53,659 nt of DNA from JBFFXF01 sp041569895. GTDB lineage: Bacteria; Planctomycetota; UBA8108; JACQVS01. The stretch covers positions 1-53,659 of the forward strand of contig JBFFXF010000007.1 in the NCBI GenBank assembly GCA_041569895.1, read 5' to 3'. This document shows, piece by piece, positions 45,353 through 53,659 of the stretch; position 1 is the first letter of the stretch; each line of letters begins with the position of its first letter. Under the pieces are notes generated by a model. It searched no databases. It was not told where the DNA came from and worked only from the letters and a program-made list of their open reading frames with translations. The position numbers and the translations under genes are program-made.

Positions 45353-48091
45353 ATGCGACACGACACGGAGAGTCTCCTCGAGCAGGTGAGCGGTCCAGCC
45401 GACGTCCGCTCCCTGTCGACCCAACAGCTCCCGTTGCTCGCCGCCGAGCTTCGCGAGTTTCTCATGCGCACCGTTCCGAAGACGGGGGGCCACTTCGCCT
45501 CGAACCTCGGCAACGCCGAGCTCGTGGTGGCCATCCATCACGTCTACGAGAGCCCGCGCGACGCCATCGTCTGGGACGTCAGCCACGGCGCGTATCCGCA
45601 CAAGCTCCTCACCGGACGTCGCGAGAAGTTCCACAGGCTGCGGGCCGACGGCGGCCCGAGCGGCTTTCTCTGCCCGTTCGAGAGCGAGCACGATCTTGCC
45701 AGCACCGGGCATGCGGGCACCGGCCTCTCGACCGCGCTCGGCATCGCGTGCGCGCGGAAGCACATGGGCGCGCCGGGAGATGTCGTCGTCGTCGTCGGCG
45801 ACGGCTCCTTCTCGGCGGGCATGACGCAGGAAGCGCTCAACCATCTGTCGACGCTCGGCGTCGACCTGACGATCATCCTCAACGACAACCAGATGTCGAT
45901 CGATCCGACTCACGGCGGCCTCGCCGGGGTGCTCTCCGCGGCGCGCGCCGGGGACCGACCGGACGCCCACTTCGAGAAGCTCGGGCTCCGGTATGTCGGT
46001 CCGATCGATGGGCACGACGCCCCGCACCTGGCCGAGGTGCTCTCGGAGCTCAGGGCGCTGCGCGGCGCCAAGCTGCTGCACGTGGTGACGAAGAAGGGGA
46101 AGGGGTGCCCGGAGGCCGAGGCCAATCCGGTCGCGTACCACGCACTCTCGCCGCCGCGACCGGCTGCAGGCGTGAAGCCGCGAAGCTTCTCCGACGCCTT
46201 CGCCGCGTGCCTGATCGAGCTGGCGGCCGCCGACTCGCGGATCGTCGCCGTCGGGGCCGGCATGCTCGGCGGCACCGGGCTGGCGAAGTTCCGGTCGAAG
46301 TTCCCCGACCGGTGCCACGACGTCGGCATCGCCGAGCAGCACGCCGTCACCTTCGCGGCGGGCCTCGCGAAGCAGGGCATGCGGCCGGTCGTCGCCATCT
46401 ACTCGACCTTCCTGCAGCGTGCCTATGACCAGATCCTCCATGACGTGTGCTTGCCGGGCCTGCCGGTCGTCTTCGCCATCGATCGCGCCGGCTGCGTCGG
46501 ACCCGACGGCCCGACGCACCACGGCATGTTCGACATCGCCTACATGCAACACATCCCCAACATGAAGATCACCTCCCCGAGCTCCCGTCCCGAACTCAGT
46601 CGCCACCTCCGTGCGGCCCTCAACGACGACGGCCCGGTCGCGGTCCGCTACCCGCGGGCGGCGATCCCCGAGGCCGATCACGGCCCCGAGGAGCTCGAGG
46701 TCTTCGGACGGTGGCGAACGCTTCGCCGCGGAGACGATGTCGCCGTGCTCGCCCTCGGCTCGATGGTGCCGGTGGTGCTCGAGTCCGCCGAGATCCTCGC
46801 CGCGCGCGGCGTCGACGTGGAGGTCGTGGAGGCGCGCTCGGTGAAGCCGCTCGACGAGGAGCGGCTCTTCGACCTCGGCCGGCGTCACGCCGTCGTCGCG
46901 ACGGTCGAGGATCACGCGGCGAGCTGCGGGCTCGGGAGCGCGGTGGCGGGCTTCCTCGGCATGACCGACACCCGCGTCGCTCCGATCGGCTGGCCGGATC
47001 GGTTCGTCGAGCACGGCGGGCTGGACGGCCTGCGCCGGAAGTATCGTCTCGATCCGGAGGGCGTCGCGGACCGCGTCGCGGCGCTGCTCGACACCATTAC
47101 GGCAAACGAGGGCGCCGGAGCCCGGGAGCGCGTGGAGGTCCAGACGACGTTCTCGCGGCGGCGCCTGCTCGACGAGATCTCCGAGCTCGGACTGAGCGAG
47201 GTCGTCCGGGACGCCGTCGCCGAGTACCGTCGGGTCGGCGACCGCAGCGACTTCCTCTGGCAGTGGGTGCGTCGCGGGCTGGAGCTCACCACGCTCTCGT
47301 GCGTCGACGAGTCGTTGCGCGAGGAGGTGTGCGACACGAAGACGCTCGGCGTGATGTTCGACGTCCTGCTCGACGACGTGGCGGACGTGCGCCGCGATGC
47401 GGGCTTCCTGGATCACCTGATCGGCGTCACCGGCGTCCGCGCGCGTCCCGTGACGGAGTTGCGGGAGGACGATCGGGCCTACTACGATTTCGTCCGCAGC
47501 CTCTGGACGCAGATCTGGGATCGACTGCGCGGATACCCGCGATTCGGCGAGCTCGAGGAGATCCTGCGCTACGACTACGACCAGCTGATGAACGTCATGC
47601 GTTACTCGACGCTGGTCAATCGCCACCCGTTCATGCTCAACCCGGCCGAGCACGACGCCTACTTGCCGCACAACATGCACATGATGATCTCGGCGACGAT
47701 GGACCTGATGGCCTCGCCGGGATTCGATATCGACGAGCTCGGCCGTGTCCGTCAGGTCCTCACGTACGCGCAGCAGATGGGGCGCATCGGCAACCTGGTG
47801 ACGACGTGGGAGCGCGAGCTCGAGCAGCATGACTTCTCGAGCGGCGTCTTCGCGAAGGCGCTCACCGCGGGCGTGCTTTCGGTCGATGAGCTGCGCGCCG
47901 GCAATCGCGAGCTGATCGCGCGGCGCGTGCGCGAGGCCGATCTCGAGCGCTCCTTCCTCGATCGCTGGTCGGAGCTCCGGCGGCGGATCCTCAAGCTCGG
48001 CGCGGGGCTGGTGTCGATCGACGTCGACACGCTGGTCGCCGGACTCGACGAGCTGATCCAGATCCACCTGGCGAGCCGGGGGCACAAGTGA
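45353..48091 (+). CDS. 1-deoxy-D-xylulose-5-phosphate synthase fused to a class I terpene-synthase-like domain
   Basis: 912 aa from ATG 45353. Residues about 1-590 are a complete DXS: KTGGHFASNLGNAELVVAIH, WDVSHGAYPHKLLTGR, thiamine site GDGSFSAGM with NDNQMSI, GIAEQHAVTFAAGLAKQGM, and RAGCVGPDGPTHHGMFD. It makes deoxyxylulose 5-phosphate from pyruvate and glyceraldehyde 3-phosphate in the MEP isoprenoid pathway. Typical DXS ends near 620-640 aa. Here a helical C-terminal domain of about 300 residues follows, with LLDDVADVRRD (DDxxD at 674-678) and NLVTTWERE (814-822; Asn, Thr and Glu of the NSE box kept, Asp replaced by Leu). Their spacing of about 140 residues fits class I terpene synthases. 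The same operon encodes a receiver. Confidence 0.83.
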   Translation: MRHDTESLLEQVSGPADVRSLSTQQLPLLAAELREFLMRTVPKTGGHFASNLGNAELVVAIHHVYESPRDAIVWDVSHGAYPHKLLTGRREKFHRLRADGGPSGFLCPFESEHDLASTGHAGTGLSTALGIACARKHMGAPGDVVVVVGDGSFSAGMTQEALNHLSTLGVDLTIILNDNQMSIDPTHGGLAGVLSAARAGDRPDAHFEKLGLRYVGPIDGHDAPHLAEVLSELRALRGAKLLHVVTKKGKGCPEAEANPVAYHALSPPRPAAGVKPRSFSDAFAACLIELAAADSRIVAVGAGMLGGTGLAKFRSKFPDRCHDVGIAEQHAVTFAAGLAKQGMRPVVAIYSTFLQRAYDQILHDVCLPGLPVVFAIDRAGCVGPDGPTHHGMFDIAYMQHIPNMKITSPSSRPELSRHLRAALNDDGPVAVRYPRAAIPEADHGPEELEVFGRWRTLRRGDDVAVLALGSMVPVVLESAEILAARGVDVEVVEARSVKPLDEERLFDLGRRHAVVATVEDHAASCGLGSAVAGFLGMTDTRVAPIGWPDRFVEHGGLDGLRRKYRLDPEGVADRVAALLDTITANEGAGARERVEVQTTFSRRRLLDEISELGLSEVVRDAVAEYRRVGDRSDFLWQWVRRGLELTTLSCVDESLREEVCDTKTLGVMFDVLLDDVADVRRDAGFLDHLIGVTGVRARPVTELREDDRAYYDFVRSLWTQIWDRLRGYPRFGELEEILRYDYDQLMNVMRYSTLVNRHPFMLNPAEHDAYLPHNMHMMISATMDLMASPGFDIDELGRVRQVLTYAQQMGRIGNLVTTWERELEQHDFSSGVFAKALTAGVLSVDELRAGNRELIARRVREADLERSFLDRWSELRRRILKLGAGLVSIDVDTLVAGLDELIQIHLASRGHK

Positions 48092-48101
48092 GGGGACAAC
48101 G

Positions 48102-48482
48102 ATGAAGAAGATCCTGGTCGTCGAGGACAACCCCACCAACCGGATGATCTTCCGCGACATTCTCGAGGCCGACGGGTACGAGGTCGAATGCCTCGAGCGC
48201 GCCGAGGACGCGCTCCGTCTCCAGCGAGAGCGTTTGCCCGACCTGATCCTCATGGACGTCCAGCTCCCCGGCATGGACGGTCTCACCGCGGCCCGCATCC
48301 TCAGCGAGGACAGAGACACCGGCGACGTGCCGATAATCGCCGTGACGTCGCACGCGATGCCTGGAGACCGTGAGCGCGCCCTGCTCGCCGGCTGCAGCGG
48401 CTACATCACCAAGCCGATCCGCGTCAAGCCGTTCCGCGAGCAGATCGCTCTGGTGCTCGCCGGCGACGACATCCCCGTCTGA
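48102..48482 (+). CDS. Stand-alone response-regulator receiver domain
   Basis: 126 aa from ATG 48102 (GTGAGGGG upstream), ten bases after the DXS fusion. A complete receiver: acidic pair and N-terminal strand KKILVVEDNPTNR, phospho-acceptor Asp in LILMDVQLPGMDG (about residue 53), Thr in IIAVTSHAM, and conserved Lys in GYITKPIR. There is no output domain, like DivK/CheY-type proteins. Its partner kinase is not nearby. It may modulate the fusion enzyme or link it to a phosphorelay. Confidence 0.9.
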   Translation: MKKILVVEDNPTNRMIFRDILEADGYEVECLERAEDALRLQRERLPDLILMDVQLPGMDGLTAARILSEDRDTGDVPIIAVTSHAMPGDRERALLAGCSGYITKPIRVKPFREQIALVLAGDDIPV

Positions 48483-48698
48483 TCCGCGGAATCCCGCGAA
48501 ACACCGGCCCTTTCCAGCCGATACCTCGATATAGGACCGGGTCAGTTCAGGGTTGTGTTACGGGAACCGCGCCCGCGCTCTGATCGTGCGCGGATCGGCG
48601 ATGGAACAGGGGGGCAATGTCACGGTGGGAGCGTCGGAAGGGGAGTGCGACCGAACGGACCGAGGACGGGATCGACTCGCGCCACGGGCCCGTGCGCA

Positions 48699-50726
48699 AT
48701 GCGCCGCGGTGTCCGCGCGACCGCGCTCTGTCTCGTGTTTCTGGGGAGTGGAGTCCTGCTCTCCGAGGAGCATGAAGCCGAGTCGGCGACCGAGCCGCGT
48801 CAGGAGGCTGTTGCCGCGCAGCCGAAGCCCGAATCGGAACCGGGCCATACGACGTTCTTCGAGGACGACGTGGCGCTCCGCGACTCTCCATCGGCGGTCT
48901 TCGTCCTGACCGGCGAGGAGCTCCGCCGTCTCGGTGTGCACACGCTCCCGGAGGCGTTTCGCTACGTTCCCGGGATGAGCGCCTTCCAGCTCAACGGATT
49001 CACGTACGCGGTGGGCATCCGCGGTGTCGAGGACGAGTTCAATCCACGTCTCCACGTCTACCTCGATGGCCGTCTCGTCAACGTCGCGGAGTTCGGCGGC
49101 GTCGACTGGGAGAGCATTCCGGTCTCGGTCGATGACATCGACCGCATCGAGGTCACCCGCGCGGTCGGCATTCCGGGCGAGGCCGGCCTGTCGCCGGGAG
49201 GCGTGGTGCGCATCTGGTCGCGCAAGCCGTCCGAGACCCACGAGGGAACGTACTCGGGATACGTCGCGACGCAGGAGAACGTCATCCAGTTCGGGCGCGT
49301 CTCCGGCTCGTGGGGACCGCTCTCGGGCAAGATCGCGCTCGAGTACCGCCGCGACGATGGCATCGCGGGAACCACCACATCGGGGGGCGTCCCGTCCCGC
49401 CGGCTGAACGACGATCAGGACCTGCTGAAGTTCAACGTCGAGGGGATCTGGGAGATCGTCGAGTCGGCGACGTTCGACGTACACTTCTCCGGTGTCGCCG
49501 GCAGGATCGAGGAATCGAGCGCCGACCCGATCTCGAACGGCCGCACCGACACCAGGAACATGACGGTGTCGGCGGTCTACCGCCACATTTTCGAGGAGCT
49601 CGTCACGTTGCAGGCCGGCTACTACTACGAGGACTTCTCGCTCAAGGTGCTCGACTATCCCGGCGCGCCGCTGCACGCGGCCGGCGACGACATCGACCTC
49701 GACCGTACCACCAACGCCCTCTTCGCGGCGGCCCGGATCACGCCGTTCGACATCTGGGACATCCACGTCGGCGGCGGCTGGAAGGAGGATCGACTGTTCT
49801 TCGAGCGCAACGAGCCGACGCGAGACGACCAGGAGCTCTACCACCTGCACGTGGGCACCGAGGTGCGGATCGCCGAGCAGGTGCTCCTCTCGGGAGGGCT
49901 GCAGATCGAGCGCGACCTGCTCGCGGGGATCGACTTCTCGCCGAGCGCGGGAGTCGTGTACCGCGTCGACCCGGAGCACTCGCTGCGCTTCTCGTACCGC
50001 GTCGGCCGTCGCAAGCCGAACTTCTCGGAGGCACGCATCGCGTTCGTGGTCCCGAACCCGACGCCGCCTCCCCCGACGCTGCCGCTCTTCACGGGAAACC
50101 GTGATCTCGACCGCGAGACGGTCGACGCGTTCGAGGTCGGCTACCGCGGCCGGGTGCCCGACATCGGCCTGCTCATCGACGTCCAGGCGTACCTCCACGA
50201 GCTCGACGACAAGATCGTCTTCGTGCCGGACCCCACCAGCCCGCTGCCGGCCGCGATGACCTTCGACAACGCCGGCGAGGAGCGCGCGCACGGCGTCGAG
50301 CTCTACGCGGACTGGCAAGTGAAGCAGTGGCTCTCGGCGTACGCGACGTACACGTTTCACTACGTCGAGAACACCGACACCGATCGCCGCCGTCGCGATC
50401 AGCCGCAGCACACCGCGAACGCGGGCGTACGCCTGCGAATCGACGAGGGCCCGCTCGAGGGACTCTCCGCGCTGATCAACCTCAACTTCGTCAGCGAGAT
50501 CGAGCAGACCGACGCCAACGGCGTCGACCACGAGATCGACGACCGCTTCCGCCTCGACTTCCGCATCGCCAAGACCTTCCTCGACGACCGCGTCGAGGCG
50601 GCGTTCATCGCCAGGAACATTCTCGACAACGAGACCCTCGAGTTCCGCCCGGCGCTGGGAAGCAACGCGATGGGCGACTTCGGGGCGGAGAGGACGTTCT
50701 TTTTCAACCTGCTGATTCGGCTTTGA
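48699..50726 (+). CDS. TonB-dependent outer-membrane receptor
   Basis: 675 aa; ATG 48699 was chosen because a signal peptide (RATALCLVFLGSGVLLSE) follows, though no strong ribosome binding site is seen. The plug domain starts with SPSAVFVLTGEELRRLGV and LPEAFRYVPGMSAFQL, with IRGVEDEFNPRLHVYLDGRL and IDRIEVTRAVG. A beta-barrel follows with repeated aromatic strands (VYRHIFEELVTLQAGYYYED, IHVGGGWKEDRLFFER) and GVELYADWQVKQWLSAYATY. It ends in FFFNLLIRL. This family imports siderophores, vitamins or glycans with TonB energy. The TonB box is not evident. Substrate unknown. Confidence 0.85.
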   Translation: MRRGVRATALCLVFLGSGVLLSEEHEAESATEPRQEAVAAQPKPESEPGHTTFFEDDVALRDSPSAVFVLTGEELRRLGVHTLPEAFRYVPGMSAFQLNGFTYAVGIRGVEDEFNPRLHVYLDGRLVNVAEFGGVDWESIPVSVDDIDRIEVTRAVGIPGEAGLSPGGVVRIWSRKPSETHEGTYSGYVATQENVIQFGRVSGSWGPLSGKIALEYRRDDGIAGTTTSGGVPSRRLNDDQDLLKFNVEGIWEIVESATFDVHFSGVAGRIEESSADPISNGRTDTRNMTVSAVYRHIFEELVTLQAGYYYEDFSLKVLDYPGAPLHAAGDDIDLDRTTNALFAAARITPFDIWDIHVGGGWKEDRLFFERNEPTRDDQELYHLHVGTEVRIAEQVLLSGGLQIERDLLAGIDFSPSAGVVYRVDPEHSLRFSYRVGRRKPNFSEARIAFVVPNPTPPPPTLPLFTGNRDLDRETVDAFEVGYRGRVPDIGLLIDVQAYLHELDDKIVFVPDPTSPLPAAMTFDNAGEERAHGVELYADWQVKQWLSAYATYTFHYVENTDTDRRRRDQPQHTANAGVRLRIDEGPLEGLSALINLNFVSEIEQTDANGVDHEIDDRFRLDFRIAKTFLDDRVEAAFIARNILDNETLEFRPALGSNAMGDFGAERTFFFNLLIRL

Positions 50727-50785
50727 CTCTTGCGGAAGGCGATCCCGATACACGAGACGCCGCGCGCTCCAACCTCCGTAACGGA

Positions 50786-51135
50786 CAGTCGACTTCGGAC
50801 GATTGCTGTCAGACGATTCATAAGGAAGGCAGGAAACTCAGGAAAGCAGGAAGCGAAAAAAAACACGTCTTTGCTGATTCCGCTGCGAACAGAACGAAAC
50901 TCCTCTGTGCGTCTCTGTGCTCTCACGCGGTGCTGCCCCGGCAGCGCCGCGCCTCTGTGGTTCACATCGTAGCCAACTCTCGCTTCTCGAAGGCGTCTTT
51001 CGAGATCGACAGAGTTCGCAAGGCACGACCACCCTCGTTTCCTGACTTCCTCCTCTTCCTGCCTTCCTTATAGATGCGTCGCAGAGTCTCGCTCGCGGAG
51101 TCGAGCAGCCATTCGGGATCGGGACCGGGTCCGGC
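50786..51135. repeat. AGGAAG-rich interspersed element, copy C (with inserted stretch)
   Basis: The gap 50727-51137 between convergent genes. ACAGTCGACTTCGGACGATT at about 50786 and CAGACGATTCATAAGGAAGG at about 50808 match copy A. A purine arm (50818-50856) and a pyrimidine arm (about 51040-51070, CTTCCTGCCTTCC) can pair. Between them lie about 185 bases including CTCTGTGCGTCTCTGTGCTC and CGCCTCTGTGGTTC. The end GATGCGTCGCAGAGTCTCGC (51073 on) and GGGATCGGGACCGGGTCC is shared with copy A and stops at the next gene (51138). Confidence 0.8.
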
Positions 51136-51137
51136 GG

Positions 51138-52025
51138 TTATCGCCCTGCGAGGCGTTTTTCGATCTGTTCGATCTTTTCCGCGATCTTGCCCGGGATCTT
51201 GCCCGTCGTCACGCCGAGCTCCTGGCGGGTGCGGTCGACGTCTCGGTAGGCGGTGAGGCCGGCCGCGTCGCCGTCGCGGAGCTGGATGTACCAGGCGCGG
51301 TACATCAGTCTCCAGAGGCGCGTCTCCGTGTGGGTCGTGCGGTTGATCGACTCGGTGAGGTGCTCGATGGCGTCGCCGTACCGGCCGGCGTTCTTCTCCA
51401 TCATGGCGAGCGTCGAGTAGTTCTGCTCCTGGTACTCCGGGTACCGCTCGATGAGCGCTTTCTGGAGATCGAGGGCGCGGTCCACGTATCCCGCGCGCAG
51501 GAGCTCGCGACGGGCGCGGTGCGCGATGTCGTGGAAGTCGGGGTGCTCCGCGTTGTTCTCGAGGAACTCGATGTACCCCTCCGCGGCGAGGCTGTGCTTC
51601 CCCGCCTCCGAGAGCCGGTCGGCGTGGACGAACCCGTCATCGGCGGCGAAGTCGGCCTGCGCGGCCTGGGCGATGGCGCTGTCCCCGATCGCGGCGACCT
51701 CGGCGCGCAGGTCGCCGAGCGCCTGCTCGAGGGAGTCGACACGCTGACCGAGCGCGTCGACGGCATCCGGCGCCAGCGTCCGCTCCGCCGCTCGCGTACC
51801 GTCCGATTGCGAGTCGGACCGTCGGGCCGCATCGAGCGCGTGCACCGCCCGGGCGAGGCGCTCGACGGCGGACTCGAGTTCGTCGAGTCGCGGCGACGCG
51901 ACGGCCTTCTCGACGGCCCGAGGGGGCGCGACCGCAGCCGGCTTTCGCGTGAGCGCGATCACGGCGAAGACGACGTTGCCGCCGATCAGCACGGCGACCA
52001 GAAGACACCACCTGGCGGTTGTCAT
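51138..52025 (-). CDS. Membrane-anchored coiled-coil TPR-like protein
   Basis: 295 aa from ATG 52025; upstream codons lack signal character. One N-terminal transmembrane helix (WCLLVAVLIGGNVVFAVIAL) is followed by a coiled coil of about 80 residues with a heptad pattern (LDELESAVERLARAVHALDA, DSLEQALGDLRAEVAAIG). TPR-like helices come next: AGKHSLAAEGYIEFLENNAE, AGYVDRALDLQKALIERYPE and AGRYGDAIEHLTESINRT. The end is KIPGKIAEKIEQIEKRLAGR. The layout resembles YbgF/CpoB-type cell-envelope organisers (coiled coil then TPR), but the family is not certain. It is transcribed towards repeat copy C. Confidence 0.68.
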   Translation of the reverse strand: MTTARWCLLVAVLIGGNVVFAVIALTRKPAAVAPPRAVEKAVASPRLDELESAVERLARAVHALDAARRSDSQSDGTRAAERTLAPDAVDALGQRVDSLEQALGDLRAEVAAIGDSAIAQAAQADFAADDGFVHADRLSEAGKHSLAAEGYIEFLENNAEHPDFHDIAHRARRELLRAGYVDRALDLQKALIERYPEYQEQNYSTLAMMEKNAGRYGDAIEHLTESINRTTHTETRLWRLMYRAWYIQLRDGDAAGLTAYRDVDRTRQELGVTTGKIPGKIAEKIEQIEKRLAGR

Positions 52026-52209
52026 GGGACCTCGAATGGCTCGACGACCTCGGAAATATCGAACGTCGGAACGTCGGAACACCGCAACCATCACACCGCG
52101 GCGCGAGGCGCCGGCCAAGCGAAAATCCGCGCCGGCGGGCCCGGAGATCGGGAGCTCTCCGCGTGTCGCGAAGGCTATCCCAGCTGGCGCGAGTCGTCGG
52201 TCGCTCCCG

Positions 52210-53283
52210 TCAGCGCTCGTCCGACGTCAGCTTCCCGTAGAGATCGAGGAGCCGCCTCCGGTACTCCCCGGTCGTGAGCCGGCGCCGGCCGGGGCGCTCG
52301 GCGTCTCGCGCGCGCCAGAGGTGGAGCGTCGCGCGCTCGTGATCGCCGAGCGCGGCGTGGGACTCGGAGATGGCGATGTTCGCCTCGACGTGCTCGGGAT
52401 CGATGGCGAGCGCCCGGCGCAGCAACGACACCGCCGCCACGTGGTCGCCGGAGCTCCCCTCGAGCCTTCCGAGCGCCACCAGCGCGGCGAGGTCGTCCGG
52501 GCGGCGCGCGAGCACTGCCGCATACGCCTCGCGAGCCGCGTCGACGTGCGCGCGGAGCTCGGACTTCTCACGGTCGGGGTCGCCGGCGAGCGCGACGTGA
52601 AGCCTGCCGAGGAGCGTGTTGACGCCGATGTGCGCCGGATCGATGTCGCGCGCCTCGAGCAGCAGGGAGATCGCCCGGTCGAGCGCGCCAGGCGTCGCGG
52701 ACGGGGGCCTGCCGGTGGTGCCGCCGCCCTCGAGGACCGGTCGCGACAGCCGAGCGGCGAGCGCGAAGCGAGGCAGCGCCTCGTCGGGGAACATCTGGAT
52801 GGTCTCGTCGAGGATCGCCTCGCCCTCGACCGTGCGCCCCTGATCGAGGAGACACGACGCCAGATTGACGCGAGAACGGAGGTCGCCCGGTCGCTCCTGG
52901 AGGACGGCGCGGTACTGGTTCTCGGCGGCGCGCAGGAGCTCCGCGCGCGATTCGGCGCCACCTCCGTCGATCTGCTCCGCCGCCTCGCGCGCGCGCGCCT
53001 CGAGCGTCACGGCGAGGTTGAAGCGCGCGCGGAAATCGGTCGGGTCCTCCTCGAGCGCCTCCCGGAACTCGGCGATGGCCGCGTCCCACTCCCCGTTCGA
53101 GTAGTGGTAGACACCACGATTGAACGCCGTCTGGATCGGCGTGACGCCGGTGCGCGGGCGGCACGAGACGCAGAGCGCCACGCAGCAGAGCGCCACGCCG
53201 GTGATCACGCCCCACCCGGCGTGACGGGCATCGGCGGCCACACGACGACGGCGCGGCGCGCTTGGTGCCGGGTTACCTGCCAC
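52210..53283 (-). CDS. TPR-repeat lipoprotein
   Basis: 357 aa; GTG 53283 was chosen because GAGG lies seven bases upstream and it overlaps the end of the MlaD-like gene by about 11 bases. The lipobox VALCVSC is near residue 36. At least five TPRs follow: NRGVYHYSNGEWDAAIAEFR, FNLAVTLEARAREAAEQI, VNLASCLLDQGRTVEGEAIL, LLGRLHVALAGDPDREKSEL and LRRALAIDPEHVEANIAISE. It is the second gene after the MlaD-like gene, so an envelope role is plausible, perhaps assembly around the Mla-type transporter. The gap 52026-52209 to the next gene shows nothing distinctive. Confidence 0.75.
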   Translation of the reverse strand: MAGNPAPSAPRRRRVAADARHAGWGVITGVALCCVALCVSCRPRTGVTPIQTAFNRGVYHYSNGEWDAAIAEFREALEEDPTDFRARFNLAVTLEARAREAAEQIDGGGAESRAELLRAAENQYRAVLQERPGDLRSRVNLASCLLDQGRTVEGEAILDETIQMFPDEALPRFALAARLSRPVLEGGGTTGRPPSATPGALDRAISLLLEARDIDPAHIGVNTLLGRLHVALAGDPDREKSELRAHVDAAREAYAAVLARRPDDLAALVALGRLEGSSGDHVAAVSLLRRALAIDPEHVEANIAISESHAALGDHERATLHLWRARDAERPGRRRLTTGEYRRRLLDLYGKLTSDER

Positions 53284-53659
53284 GGGCAGCCTCGTCTCGC
53301 TGGCCGTACGGCGGCGCGCGGCCCGTGGCTCGCAGCCACGTCTCGTCCGTCGCCGCCGCCTCGAGATCGGGATCGTCGTCTCCCCAGAAGACGACGGCAG
53401 GGTTCGCCGAGACCTTGCGCATCGCCATCTCGGCATGCCACGCGGCCCGTCGAAGCCGCCGGGCCAGCTCCGCGATCTCGGCGCGATTGTCCTTGAGGAT
53501 GTCGCCTGCGTCGCGCACGAGGTTCCTCGTGTCCGCGAGGGCGGCCTGCAGATCGCGCTGCAGTCGCTCGATGCGCGGCTCGAGCTCGCCGGTGACTCCC
53601 TTGACGTCCTCGAGGATGCCGGTGAGCGCCGTGACCGCAGCGCCGCGCGCGTCGAGCAC
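53273..53659 (-). CDS. MlaD/MCE-family protein, C-terminal part (partial)
   Basis: 128 codons are visible and the frame continues beyond the right edge, so the GTG at the edge is probably internal. The sequence is a long helix: LEPRIERLQRDLQAALADTR and NRAEIAELARRLRRAAWHAE. It is followed by MRKVSANPAVVFWGDDD, the typical C-terminal signature of MCE/MlaD substrate-binding proteins (a helical needle, then 'NPs-L-G'). These carry lipids between inner and outer membranes. The next gene starts within its end. Confidence 0.68.
   Translation of the reverse strand: MLDARGAAVTALTGILEDVKGVTGELEPRIERLQRDLQAALADTRNLVRDAGDILKDNRAEIAELARRLRRAAWHAEMAMRKVSANPAVVFWGDDDPDLEAAATDETWLRATGRAPPYGQRDEAARGR

Noticed and set aside
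48555..48698. N-terminal extension of the TonB receptor
   Set aside because: The codons before 48699 give an Arg/Gly-rich stretch with no signal character, while a clean signal peptide starts at 48699.

Overview
The window is high-GC Gram-negative DNA that most resembles an uncultured Planctomycetota-like genome. This rests on gene content only, since no rRNA or marker gene is present. The pointers are a paired DUF1592-family cytochrome and DUF1552 protein, a double sulfatase, five secreted proteins ending in the 'RGD-N-DG-N-ISDA-LNFLF' type of dockerin-like tail, an FG-GAP/UnbV protein, and outer-membrane genes (LpxR-like lipid A deacylase, TonB-dependent receptor, beta-barrel, MlaD-like protein). 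Myxococcota or Acidobacteriota cannot be excluded.

Layout. 1-0.4 kb: tail of a HEAT-like gene and an orphan antitoxin. 0.7-15.7 kb: mostly secreted proteins, namely a 1243-aa propeller/cohesin-like/dockerin protein, a discoidin-like/dockerin protein, a sorbosone-dehydrogenase-like propeller with dockerin, a CBM9-like protein with dockerin, a TPR lipoprotein and an FG-GAP/UnbV protein. 15.9-17.6 kb: an orphan ParA and a beta-barrel lipoprotein. 17.7-26.1 kb: a tightly packed five-gene operon (hybrid histidine kinase; REC-PP2C-STAS phosphatase; REC-kinase lacking the phospho-acceptor His; VTC-type polyphosphate polymerase; secreted xPSDVY-repeat protein). 26.1-27.2 kb: a 168-bp near-perfect palindrome and a TIR-like protein. 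27.2-31 kb: the DUF1552/DUF1592 pair. 31.5-35.3 kb: LpxR-like protein, secreted lyase-like protein, and two tail-to-tail VWA paralogues, one interrupted by an in-frame TGA. 35.8-41 kb: another dockerin protein, a cold-shock protein with a structured leader, a class II-type cytochrome c, a PQQ-like propeller and a metzincin-like protease. 41.2-45 kb: a double sulfatase and two CBS-domain proteins. 45.4-48.5 kb: a DXS fused to a class I terpene-synthase-like domain, plus a stand-alone receiver. 48.7-53.7 kb: TonB receptor, two TPR proteins and a partial MlaD-like protein.

Two interspersed intergenic repeat families stand out. One is a composite element made of AGAGACC-type 7-mers, CGGAAT-type 6-mers, a conserved unique core around CGGACTCCGCAACCAG and GGGNAC 6-mers; the last block is a canonical G-quadruplex pattern. 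The other is an AGGAAG-rich, partly palindromic element that lies between genes and, in two of three cases, between convergent genes.

How it fits together: the secreted proteins suggest extracellular polysaccharide binding and breakdown. The signalling operon may link membrane sensing to polyphosphate synthesis. The DXS fusion suggests a substrate-coupled terpenoid route with its own receiver protein. These functional links are inferences from gene order and motifs.
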